DNA of 64,000 nt. Source: Flavobacteriales bacterium (lineage in GTDB: Bacteria > Bacteroidota > Bacteroidia > NS11-12g > UBA9320). The notes under the pieces were generated by a model. That model searched no databases. It worked only from the letters and a program-made list of their open reading frames with translations, and was not told the DNA's origin. Shown in pieces: positions 45,473 to 52,336 of this stretch. The stretch is from positions 806,001 through 870,000 of the forward strand of contig JACJZV010000001.1 of the NCBI GenBank assembly GCA_020635395.1. Reading direction: 5' to 3'. A program made the translations under genes and the position numbers. Each line of letters begins with the position of its first letter. Position 1 is the stretch's first letter.

Positions 45473-46342
45473 TTGATAAACTGTTATAAAATACTTGAAA
45501 TCCCTGATTTTTCGGATGAAAACACCATTCAGAAGTCTTTTAGAATGTTGGCAAAAAAATACCATCCCGATGTGTCTGGACTGCCAAATGCCGAAGAAAA
45601 ATTCAAATTGATTGCCAAGGCCTATCAAACTCTTTCTCATCCTAACAGTAAAAAAATGCACGATGATAGGCTGAGAAGGCCTTATGAATCATTTGCCGAA
45701 ATTCAACAAAAGAGAGAGGCGGCAAGGCAAAAAGATTTGGAAGCACGCCAAAGACGTAGAGCGGAGCTTTTAAAAATCAGAGATTTGAAATTTTATGAAG
45801 CTGAGGAAGCATACTTGCCCTATCAATCAAGAATTGCAGGATATGTATTGGTAATGATTGTCGGTGGTATTATCGCATTCAAATATTGGTATGTTAATTT
45901 GCTTGATGAAAATATCTATATGCCAATAGCTTTTGGTTTGTGCATATCGGGTGTTGGGGTGGCTGGCTGCATTAATGTTTGGTATAAAAAACTCAGGTTT
46001 GATTTTTTGAAACATCAAACATCACAAAATTTCGAGCGAAAATCAATGCAATTTGGGTTGTACGTAGCTCTTGTTTTTGCATTGATTTTTGGAGTTTCAA
46101 ATAAGTTTAGGAAAGAGTTTCAGCTAAAATATAATGGTGTTTATGACTATGCTCATTTTCGGGAAGATACCTTTAATAAAAGTGATGCCAAGGTGTTATA
46201 TAAAACCGATGAGGGCTATGAAGTAAAAAAGGAAAGAACCCTCACTTCAGAGCATATTGTTGATTATAAAAATGGTCGGGTACTCATTAAATATTCGAGA
46301 AGCTACCCTGAAATTATGGAGTTGGTGGTGCGAAAAAAATAA
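45473..46342 (+). CDS. Membrane-anchored J-domain protein, copy 1
   Basis: A 289-residue protein starting at TTG 45473 (no ATG fits the conserved start). Residues 1-65 are a J domain (INCYKILEIPDFSDENTIQKSF, then KKYHPDVSG with the HPD motif that stimulates Hsp70, and FKLIAKAYQTLSHP). A charged coiled-coil-like stretch (about 75-115) leads to three hydrophobic segments (about 120-145, 150-172, 195-213), and a C-terminal domain ends in EHIVDYKNGRVLIKYS. It is a tandem paralogue of 46432-47331. It probably recruits DnaK to the membrane; clients are unknown. Confidence 0.85.
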   Translation: MINCYKILEIPDFSDENTIQKSFRMLAKKYHPDVSGLPNAEEKFKLIAKAYQTLSHPNSKKMHDDRLRRPYESFAEIQQKREAARQKDLEARQRRRAELLKIRDLKFYEAEEAYLPYQSRIAGYVLVMIVGGIIAFKYWYVNLLDENIYMPIAFGLCISGVGVAGCINVWYKKLRFDFLKHQTSQNFERKSMQFGLYVALVFALIFGVSNKFRKEFQLKYNGVYDYAHFREDTFNKSDAKVLYKTDEGYEVKKERTLTSEHIVDYKNGRVLIKYSRSYPEIMELVVRKK

Positions 46343-46431
46343 AATCATTAAAGCTGCCAAAAACTCTGCAAAACTTAGAAAGGTTATTTTCGCAGTAGAA
46401 TATAGAAAGACTGTTAAGCCAAAAACAATAG

Positions 46432-47331
46432 GTGATTAATTGTTACAAAATACTTGAAATTCCGGATTTTGCGGACGATGAGGTTATTCAAAGAGCCTAT
46501 CGAAATTTGGCGAAAAAATATCATCCGGATGTTTCAGATATTCCAAATACCGAAGAAAAATTTAAGCTAATTGCAAAAGCATATTCCATACTTTCCAATC
46601 CGGTTAGCAAACAGTATCATGATTTAAAGTTGCGTACCCCTTTTGTTGGGCACACCTCGAAGCAATCGGCACCCTCACAACCCAGTTCTTCGTCAGAAAC
46701 TATTGCCCAAAAAATGAGGCGTTGGGCAGAAATAGAAAAGCAAAATGACCTTGCCTATTACGAATACGAAAACCAAAAATTTCCTTTAAAATACAGGGTA
46801 GTAGGCTGGTTTGTTGGGTCGTTATTTGGGTGGATTTTGGCGTATGTAAATTGGTTTTCGGAAGATTTAAACAATCTTTATATGCTGCCAACTTTAGGAA
46901 TTTTTTTGATATTTTTTTGTTCGGTGGGTGTACTTTCCTCAAGTTTTAAAAGGTTGAGGTTTTTGCATCTCACCAAAAGGTATAACCCTAATTTTGAGCT
47001 AATTAGCTATGCGAGAGGTGTCGGACTTTTTGTTGGTTTAGTGGTCCTTTTGCTCGCAGTAGTCAACTTTCAATCCTACTATCACCTCAAAAAATACCCT
47101 GTCTATTGTTATGCTTCGTGGGTAAAACCAACAAATTTCGACTTTACCATTGAAGTTTCGTATCGACCCGAAAATTGGTCAAAGGATATAGTTAAAGAAA
47201 AAGAGCTAAAACCAGAGTATGTAGTTGATTTAAAAAACAACCGTATCCTCATAAAATACTCACACAAAAACCCTCGAATAATGGAAGTTGTATGTCATGC
47301 GGACTATGCCGATTTTTCTCCCACAAACTGA
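46432..47331 (+). CDS. Membrane-anchored J-domain protein, copy 2
   Basis: A 299-residue paralogue of the preceding gene with GTG start at 46432. The J domain (INCYKILEIPDFADDEVIQRAY, KKYHPDVSD with HPD) is nearly identical in layout. A Ser/Pro-rich linker (about 68-85) replaces part of the charged helix, then come three hydrophobic segments (about 122-142, 150-172, 195-215) and the shared C-terminal motif EYVVDLKNNRILIKYS. Its 3' end overlaps the convergent gene 47304-47834 by 28 bp. The pair arose by duplication, and the C-terminal motif is shared but not recognised from other proteins. Confidence 0.85.
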   Translation: MINCYKILEIPDFADDEVIQRAYRNLAKKYHPDVSDIPNTEEKFKLIAKAYSILSNPVSKQYHDLKLRTPFVGHTSKQSAPSQPSSSSETIAQKMRRWAEIEKQNDLAYYEYENQKFPLKYRVVGWFVGSLFGWILAYVNWFSEDLNNLYMLPTLGIFLIFFCSVGVLSSSFKRLRFLHLTKRYNPNFELISYARGVGLFVGLVVLLLAVVNFQSYYHLKKYPVYCYASWVKPTNFDFTIEVSYRPENWSKDIVKEKELKPEYVVDLKNNRILIKYSHKNPRIMEVVCHADYADFSPTN

Positions 47332-47834
47332 TGGTCTTTGTTTTTAAAAAGTACGTTGAAAGTAGTAAGCGAACCGTAAATGCGGGTAACGTACTGCTGC
47401 AAATTCACTTTTTCATCATCCGTCAGCACTTTATGCGAATTAATATTTTGTTCTAAAACCCGCAGCCTGTCACGCACCATCACTATTTTGTGGAAAAAAG
47501 TGTCGATTGGAATTTCCTTTACCTGCAAATTTGGGTCTTTGGGCTCCAACACCAAAAGTCCGCCTTTCCATCGGTCGGCAATCTCCACAATTTCAGAGGT
47601 ATCGCTGTGTTTTGTCAAAATTCGGTATAAAGCATCCTCAATTTCGTCAAAACTAATCATGTTATTTTCAGGCTCAATGGACTCAATAATTTCAAAGCTT
47701 GTGTCAGTCCGTTCAATCTCTCTTAAACCGCCTTCAAAAAAGCTGATGGACATATACTCCAATCCAATGCGGCAAATAATTCCCTGACCATATTTTTCGT
47801 GCTTTATGCGAGTGCCGATTCCTAAGTTCTTCAT
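47304..47834 (-). CDS. Conserved protein with Tudor-like N-terminus
   Basis: A 176-residue soluble protein. Residues 5-50 (IGTRIKHEKYGQGIICRI, then MSISFFEGGLREI) resemble the small Tudor-like domain at the end of UvrD/PcrA helicases, which follows a GxxVxHxxFGxGxV pattern. The remainder is helical with no motif. Contact with RNA polymerase or nucleic acid is conceivable but unproven. It is convergent with the second J-protein gene. Confidence 0.75.
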   Translation of the reverse strand: MKNLGIGTRIKHEKYGQGIICRIGLEYMSISFFEGGLREIERTDTSFEIIESIEPENNMISFDEIEDALYRILTKHSDTSEIVEIADRWKGGLLVLEPKDPNLQVKEIPIDTFFHKIVMVRDRLRVLEQNINSHKVLTDDEKVNLQQYVTRIYGSLTTFNVLFKNKDHQFVGEKSA

Positions 47835-47887
47835 TTTAAAAAAGTTATTTTCCCGCCAAAATTAAAAATTTAGGTTTAATGAATGAC

Positions 47888-47895
47888 TAATTTTG
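47888..47895 (+). promoter_or_regulatory. Candidate -7 box of the mevalonate cluster
   Basis: TAATTTTG fits TAnnTTTG and ends 4 bp before the ATG at 47900, so transcription would start at or next to the start codon (a leaderless or nearly leaderless message). No TTG is seen at -33. Confidence 0.35.
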
Positions 47896-47899
47896 TGCA

Positions 47900-48802
47900 A
47901 TGAAGTTTTACTCATCAGGAAAGCTACTCATTTCGGGCGAATATGCTGTCTTATTTGGAACGAAAGCGTTAGCCGTTCCCACTGTTTTTGGCCAAACCAT
48001 GTGGGTTGAAGAAACCGAAAGGCGAGGGCTAATTCGATGGAAATCATTTGATAACGATGGAAGAATATGGTTTCAGGCGGCGTTTGATATGACCAAAAGG
48101 AAAGTTGCGAACACTTCGGATGAAGAGATTTCAAATCGGTTGCTAAAACTGTTGATTTTTATTTTAGAAAACTCAAAAACCGTTCGACTCAACCGGCAAG
48201 GTTTTGACGTGCGAACCGAATTAAATTTCGACCAAAACTGGGGTTTGGGCAGCAGTTCTACCTTGGTTTCCAACCTGTCGCAATGGACAGAGGTGGATGC
48301 CATAAAGTTGTTGCATTCAGCATTTTTGGGTAGTGGCTATGACGTGGCCGTGGGGTTAGAAAACAAAGCTCTGTTTTATCAAATTAAAAATAATGAACCC
48401 GTATGGCACACCATTAATTGGCAGCCTCCATTTGCCAATGAGTTGTTTTTTGTGTATTTAGGGGAAAAACAAAGTACCGAAAACGCAATAAAATCGGTTG
48501 ACATGCAACGTTTTACAGACGAGCAGGTTTCCTTTTTTAGTGATTTGTCAGATAAGATTTTTCAATCAAAAACGGTTGAAGAATTTACGGAATATGTGAC
48601 GGAGCACGAAACAAAATTGGCCAAAATACTACAATTGAAAACCATCAAAGAAAATCTTTTTGCCGACTATCCAAAGGCAATAAAATCGCTGGGGGCATGG
48701 GGCGGTGATTTTGTTTTGTGTATTGGAAATCAGGAAAATAGAAATTATTTTATCCAAAATGGTTATTCAACCATATTGAGTTGGGAGGAGATGGTTTGGT
48801 AG
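47900..48802 (+). CDS. GHMP-family kinase of the mevalonate cluster
   Basis: A 300-residue GHMP kinase: FYSSGKLLISGEYAVLFGTKALAVPT at the N-terminus (residues 2-27), the ATP loop WGLGSSSTLVSNLSQW (about 114-129), GSGYDVAVGLENKALFYQI (about 149-167) and the C-terminal KSLGAWGGDFVLC. It lies just ahead of diphosphomevalonate decarboxylase and mevalonate kinase, so it is the best local candidate for the phosphomevalonate kinase step. Its sequence alone does not fix the substrate. Only 6 bp separate it from the next start, and the RAYT appears inserted directly behind it. Confidence 0.85.
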   Translation: MKFYSSGKLLISGEYAVLFGTKALAVPTVFGQTMWVEETERRGLIRWKSFDNDGRIWFQAAFDMTKRKVANTSDEEISNRLLKLLIFILENSKTVRLNRQGFDVRTELNFDQNWGLGSSSTLVSNLSQWTEVDAIKLLHSAFLGSGYDVAVGLENKALFYQIKNNEPVWHTINWQPPFANELFFVYLGEKQSTENAIKSVDMQRFTDEQVSFFSDLSDKIFQSKTVEEFTEYVTEHETKLAKILQLKTIKENLFADYPKAIKSLGAWGGDFVLCIGNQENRNYFIQNGYSTILSWEEMVW

Positions 48803-48808
48803 GAAAAA

Positions 48809-50518
48809 ATGTTGTTGTTTAACAATAAATATCGAATTCCATCGGCACGATTGTATCATTGGGATTACGCCAATGAGGCCATGTATTATGTTACCATTTG
48901 CACCAAAAATAGAAAAAATTATTTCGGTAAAATAATCGTAGAGCCGCAACGCGTTGCGGCTAAAGCGGAATCAAACGTGCCGAAACGTGAACCAAACGAA
49001 CCGCAACGCATTGCGGCTCTGCAACCAACGGAAATTGGCAGAATCGCCCATGCCGAATGGTTCAAAACCATAGAAATGCGACCCGACATGAATGAGCAAT
49101 TGGTAGAATTTGTGGTAATGCCGAACCATATTCATGGAATAATTATTATTGGCAGAAACGAATTTAATTCGAACAATCCGGATAGAGACGCGATGCATCG
49201 CGTCTCAACGAAAAAAGACGCGATGCATCGCGTCTCGACGGAAAAAGACGCGATGCATCGCGTCTCTATCAATCAATTTGCACCGCAATCAAAAAATTTG
49301 GCATCCATTATTCGTGGTTACAAATCGGCGGTCACAACGTATGCCAAAAAAAACAACATTGAATTTGATTGGCAACCGAGGTTTTATGACCACATAATAC
49401 GCTCTTTGGACGACTACAATAGAATATCAAATTATATAATGGCCAATCCAGAAAAATGGGCAAATGACAAATTTTTTGAATCAGAACAAATGAACACACA
49501 AAAATGTAAATGGAAGAGTCCGAGCAACATAGCTTTGGTTAAATATTGGGGCAAAAAAGGCTTTCAACTTCCGGCAAATGCCAGCATCAGTTTTACATTG
49601 GATAATTGCCATACAATCACTGAGTTGCGATGGAAAAAGTCGGAACAGGAACAACAAATTGTTGTTTTTTTTGAAGGAAAAAGAAATGAAGATTTTAAAC
49701 ACAAAGTGGTCAAATTTTTTGAGGCCGTTTCTACGGAATATCCCATTTTGGATGAATTTGATTTTGAAATTCACACCAAAAACACCTTTCCGCATAGCAG
49801 CGGAATAGCAAGCTCGGCCAGTGGCATGAGTGCATTGGCATTATGCGTTTGCACCTTTTTGCAAGAACAAAACCTGCTAAAAAAGGAGTTTTATCAAGAA
49901 GCAAGCAATTTGGCCAGAATTGGTAGCGGCAGTGCCTGTCGGTCGGTTTATGGTGGCGTGGTAGAGTGGGGAAGTCACCCTGAGATAAGTGGAAGCAGCG
50001 ATTATTTTGGGTTAAAAATGAATGAAATTCATCCGGTTTTCAACACCTTTCAAGATACCATTTTGATAGTGCATGAAGGCAAAAAATCCGTATCAAGTAC
50101 AGTTGGCCATTCGTTGTTAAACAATCATCCTTTTGCCGAAAAACGATTTGAAATAGCTAATCAAAATATTGTTAACCTGACAAATATTTTGAAAACCGGC
50201 AATCTGAATGAGTTTGTTGAACTTGTTGAAAGCGAGGCTCTTATGCTACATGCTTTGATGATGACGAGCAATCCGTCGTTTATTTTAATGGAGCCAAATA
50301 CGTTGGCTATTATTCAAAAAATAAGAAAATTTAGAGTCGAAAATAACTGCCACATTTGTTTTACGCTTGATGCGGGTGCCAATGTGCATATTCTCTATCC
50401 AGAAAAAGATATTGACATGGCAGAGAAACTAATCAAAAACGAATTGCTTGTACATTGTGCAAATGAGCAATATATTTGCGACAAAGTTGGCAATGGTCCA
50501 ACCAAATTGGAATGTTAA
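48809..50518 (+). CDS. In-frame fusion: RAYT transposase + diphosphomevalonate decarboxylase
   Basis: One open frame of 569 residues. Residues 1-227 are a REP-associated tyrosine transposase: RLYHWDYANEAMYYVTICTKNRK, the metal-site His pair in VMPNHIHGIIII (about 109-120), the nucleophile-bearing WQPRFYDHIIR (about 188-198) and the closing NYIMANPEKWANDKFF. Residues 228-569 are a complete diphosphomevalonate decarboxylase. The junction (FFESEQ then MNTQKCKWKSPSNIAL) falls at the natural end of one protein and the natural start of the other, with no stop between. Two sets of REP-like palindromes lie in the RAYT coding part. Either a real fusion protein is made, or MvaD is made from its own ATG at 49490, or both. 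Confidence 0.9.
   Translation: MLLFNNKYRIPSARLYHWDYANEAMYYVTICTKNRKNYFGKIIVEPQRVAAKAESNVPKREPNEPQRIAALQPTEIGRIAHAEWFKTIEMRPDMNEQLVEFVVMPNHIHGIIIIGRNEFNSNNPDRDAMHRVSTKKDAMHRVSTEKDAMHRVSINQFAPQSKNLASIIRGYKSAVTTYAKKNNIEFDWQPRFYDHIIRSLDDYNRISNYIMANPEKWANDKFFESEQMNTQKCKWKSPSNIALVKYWGKKGFQLPANASISFTLDNCHTITELRWKKSEQEQQIVVFFEGKRNEDFKHKVVKFFEAVSTEYPILDEFDFEIHTKNTFPHSSGIASSASGMSALALCVCTFLQEQNLLKKEFYQEASNLARIGSGSACRSVYGGVVEWGSHPEISGSSDYFGLKMNEIHPVFNTFQDTILIVHEGKKSVSSTVGHSLLNNHPFAEKRFEIANQNIVNLTNILKTGNLNEFVELVESEALMLHALMMTSNPSFILMEPNTLAIIQKIRKFRVENNCHICFTLDAGANVHILYPEKDIDMAEKLIKNELLVHCANEQYICDKVGNGPTKLEC
48942..49016. repeat. Inverted pair of REP-like palindromes (family 1) inside the RAYT
   Basis: 48942-48961 is a perfect 20-bp palindrome (half-site AGCCGCAACG). 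49001-49016 is a second copy with one mismatch (CCGCAACG/CATTGCGG). The reverse complement of 49001-49020 matches 48940-48959 almost exactly (AGAGCCGCAAYGCGTTGCGG), so the two are head-to-head copies about 40 bp apart, as in a BIME. They encode the repeated peptides EPQRVAA and EPQRIAA. Confidence 0.85.
49181..49270. repeat. Triple array of REP-like palindromes (family 2) inside the RAYT
   Basis: Three palindromes (49185-49206, 49216-49235, 49246-49265) share the half-site AGACGCGATG and repeat every 30 bp, exactly ten codons, encoding DAMHRVS three times. The outer edges GATAGAGACG (49181-49190) and CGTCTCTATC (49261-49270) are inverted copies of each other, so the whole array is itself a dyad. 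Confidence 0.9.
49490..50518 (+). CDS. mvaD: Diphosphomevalonate decarboxylase (native reading of the fusion's 3' part)
   Basis: Read from ATG 49490 this is a 342-residue enzyme of normal length that turns mevalonate diphosphate into isopentenyl diphosphate. Key motifs are intact: SPSNIALVKYWGKKG, the ATP loop PHSSGIASSASGMSA, the substrate-binding RIGSGSACRSVYGG, and TLDAGANVHIL with the catalytic Asp. It is the same frame as the RAYT fusion 48809-50518. Its stop overlaps the mevalonate kinase start by 7 bp. The internal start is supported by where homologous enzymes begin. Confidence 0.93.
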   Translation: MNTQKCKWKSPSNIALVKYWGKKGFQLPANASISFTLDNCHTITELRWKKSEQEQQIVVFFEGKRNEDFKHKVVKFFEAVSTEYPILDEFDFEIHTKNTFPHSSGIASSASGMSALALCVCTFLQEQNLLKKEFYQEASNLARIGSGSACRSVYGGVVEWGSHPEISGSSDYFGLKMNEIHPVFNTFQDTILIVHEGKKSVSSTVGHSLLNNHPFAEKRFEIANQNIVNLTNILKTGNLNEFVELVESEALMLHALMMTSNPSFILMEPNTLAIIQKIRKFRVENNCHICFTLDAGANVHILYPEKDIDMAEKLIKNELLVHCANEQYICDKVGNGPTKLEC

Positions 50519-51453
50519 AAGAATCGCTTTTTTACGCCAAAATTCTTCTGTTTGGAGAGTATGGAATCATCCAAGATTCTATGGGGCTTTCCATTCCGTA
50601 TAGTTCCTACAAGGGTAGCTTAAAATTCAACCAAAAGCTGGAAGGCGAAACACTTGTTTCAAACCAACATTTGCAGGCTTTTGGTACTTATTTGAAAGAA
50701 TTGGCGGCCAAAAACGAATTACTTTTTAATTTCGATTCGGCACAATTTGAAAAAGACCTTGCCAAAGGAATGAGTTTTGATTCCAGTATTCCGCAAGGGT
50801 TTGGAGTGGGCAGTTCAGGAGCGTTGGTTGCGGCTATTTACGACCGCTATAGTGCTGATAAAAAGCAAGTTGCAGAAAAACCAAAAAGCAAGGAAATAGC
50901 CGAACTGAAATTAATTTTTGGCCAAATGGAGAGTTATTTTCATGGTAAAAGCTCAGGTTTGGATCCATTAATTTGCTATCTTAATCTTCCGGTATTGATT
51001 AAATCAAAAACCAGTATGGGAACCGTTGGTTTGCCACAGGCCGATGCCAATGGAAAAGGGGCAATTTTTTTAATTAACAGCGGAGAACCCGGAAAAACCG
51101 AACCGATGGTTAATATTTTTATGGAAAAAATGAAAAACGAAGGTTTTAGAAATATGCTGAAACAAGAGTTTAAAAAATACAACGATGCGTGTATTCAAGC
51201 ATTTTTAAAGCGAGATATTAAACCACTTTTTAGTAATATAAAACAACTAAGCAAGTTGCTTTTAAATAATTTCAGCCCAATGATTCCTGCTGTTTTTCAT
51301 AAACTTTGGAAAGAAGGAATTGAAAGCAATGCATACTATCTGAAACTATGCGGCAGTGGTGGTGGTGGCTATTTTTTGGGTTTCACCCAAAATTTGGATG
51401 AGGCCCAAAAACGGTTGAAAGACTACGAACTTGAGGTAGTTTTTACATTCTAA
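50512..51453 (+). CDS. Mevalonate kinase
   Basis: A 313-residue GHMP kinase from ATG 50512 (the frame is open 36 bp more inside mvaD). Motifs: YAKILLFGEYGIIQDSMGLSIP at the N-terminus, the ATP loop PQGFGVGSSGALVAAIYDRY, the mevalonate-site FHGKSSGLDPLICYL and the C-terminal KLCGSGGGGYFLGF. It phosphorylates mevalonate in the first committed kinase step. It is translationally coupled to mvaD (7-bp overlap) and followed after 4 bp by the UbiA-type gene. Confidence 0.9.
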   Translation: MLKESLFYAKILLFGEYGIIQDSMGLSIPYSSYKGSLKFNQKLEGETLVSNQHLQAFGTYLKELAAKNELLFNFDSAQFEKDLAKGMSFDSSIPQGFGVGSSGALVAAIYDRYSADKKQVAEKPKSKEIAELKLIFGQMESYFHGKSSGLDPLICYLNLPVLIKSKTSMGTVGLPQADANGKGAIFLINSGEPGKTEPMVNIFMEKMKNEGFRNMLKQEFKKYNDACIQAFLKRDIKPLFSNIKQLSKLLLNNFSPMIPAVFHKLWKEGIESNAYYLKLCGSGGGGYFLGFTQNLDEAQKRLKDYELEVVFTF

Positions 51454-51457
51454 GATT

Positions 51458-52336
51458 TTGTCAATTCTTGGCCGACAAAATCGCATTTTCGTTATAAAAC
51501 TTTTTGCCTTGTTATCCATTATTCGTTGGCCGGTGCTACTTTTTACAGCATTGGTGCAGTATGTAACGGCCATCTATGTCTTTACGCCCAACAAAAACCA
51601 CTGGGAGGTGTTGGCCGACTATGAGCTTCATTTTATTGTGCTTTCTACAGCCTTTATGCTGGCGGCAGGTTTTATAATCAATAGTTTTTATGATTTTGAA
51701 AAAGACTTGATTAACCGACCAGATAAAACACTTTTTAATCGTGTGGTAAGCAAAGAATTTTGTTTGAATACCTATTTAGTTTTTAATGGTTTAGGCCTAA
51801 TTTTTAGTGCATTGGCCTCTTGGAGGGTGTTGTTGTTCTTCGCGGCATTTGCTTTTTGGCTGTGGTTTTACAGTCATAAACTGCAAAAAATTCCGGTAGT
51901 TCGAGAGGTTGTGGCGGTGGTTTTATCAGTGGTTTCAGTGTTTAGCATAGCTCTTTATTATCAATATTGGCACTGGATTATGCCCATTTTTGGAGCATTT
52001 TTTACGTGCATTTTGTTTAACCGTGAAATAATAAAAGACCTAAAAAACCATGATGGAGATATGGCAGTTGGCAATCAATCCATTTCCACAAAATGGGGTA
52101 GAAGAGCGGCAAAGGCTTTTTTTTCGACAATATCTTTCTTGGCTATTATGCTTTTGCTCAGTTTTTACAAAGTGTCTGAGGGAAAATATGCCCTGCACTT
52201 TGCGGTAGGAATTAGTGCAATTGTAGTTTTTAGCACAATTCTGCTTTTAATTAATAAAAAACCCAATACCACTCATATAGCCTATAAATTGATACTTTTT
52301 ATGAGTGTTTTGTATCTGATATTAGGTTATAGGTAG
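51458..52336 (+). CDS. UbiA-family prenyltransferase
   Basis: A 292-residue membrane protein with about eight hydrophobic segments and both UbiA Asp-rich motifs: NSFYDFEKDLINRPDK (about residues 75-90) and REIIKDLKNHDGDMAVG (about 189-205). These bind the magnesium-prenyl diphosphate. The start is TTG at 51458; no suitable ATG precedes the first helix. Being the last gene of the mevalonate cluster, it probably uses its isoprenoid product. Bacteroidota relatives are often labelled geranylgeranylglycerol-phosphate geranylgeranyltransferase, but the acceptor cannot be told here. Its stop abuts that of the convergent gene at 52337. Confidence 0.88.
   Translation: MSILGRQNRIFVIKLFALLSIIRWPVLLFTALVQYVTAIYVFTPNKNHWEVLADYELHFIVLSTAFMLAAGFIINSFYDFEKDLINRPDKTLFNRVVSKEFCLNTYLVFNGLGLIFSALASWRVLLFFAAFAFWLWFYSHKLQKIPVVREVVAVVLSVVSVFSIALYYQYWHWIMPIFGAFFTCILFNREIIKDLKNHDGDMAVGNQSISTKWGRRAAKAFFSTISFLAIMLLLSFYKVSEGKYALHFAVGISAIVVFSTILLLINKKPNTTHIAYKLILFMSVLYLILGYR

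Noticed and set aside
49185..49265. Possible CRISPR array (three repeats at 30-bp period)
   Set aside because: The repeats are full palindromes with 10-11-bp gaps of nearly the same sequence, lie within an open frame, and keep codon phase. No cas genes are near.
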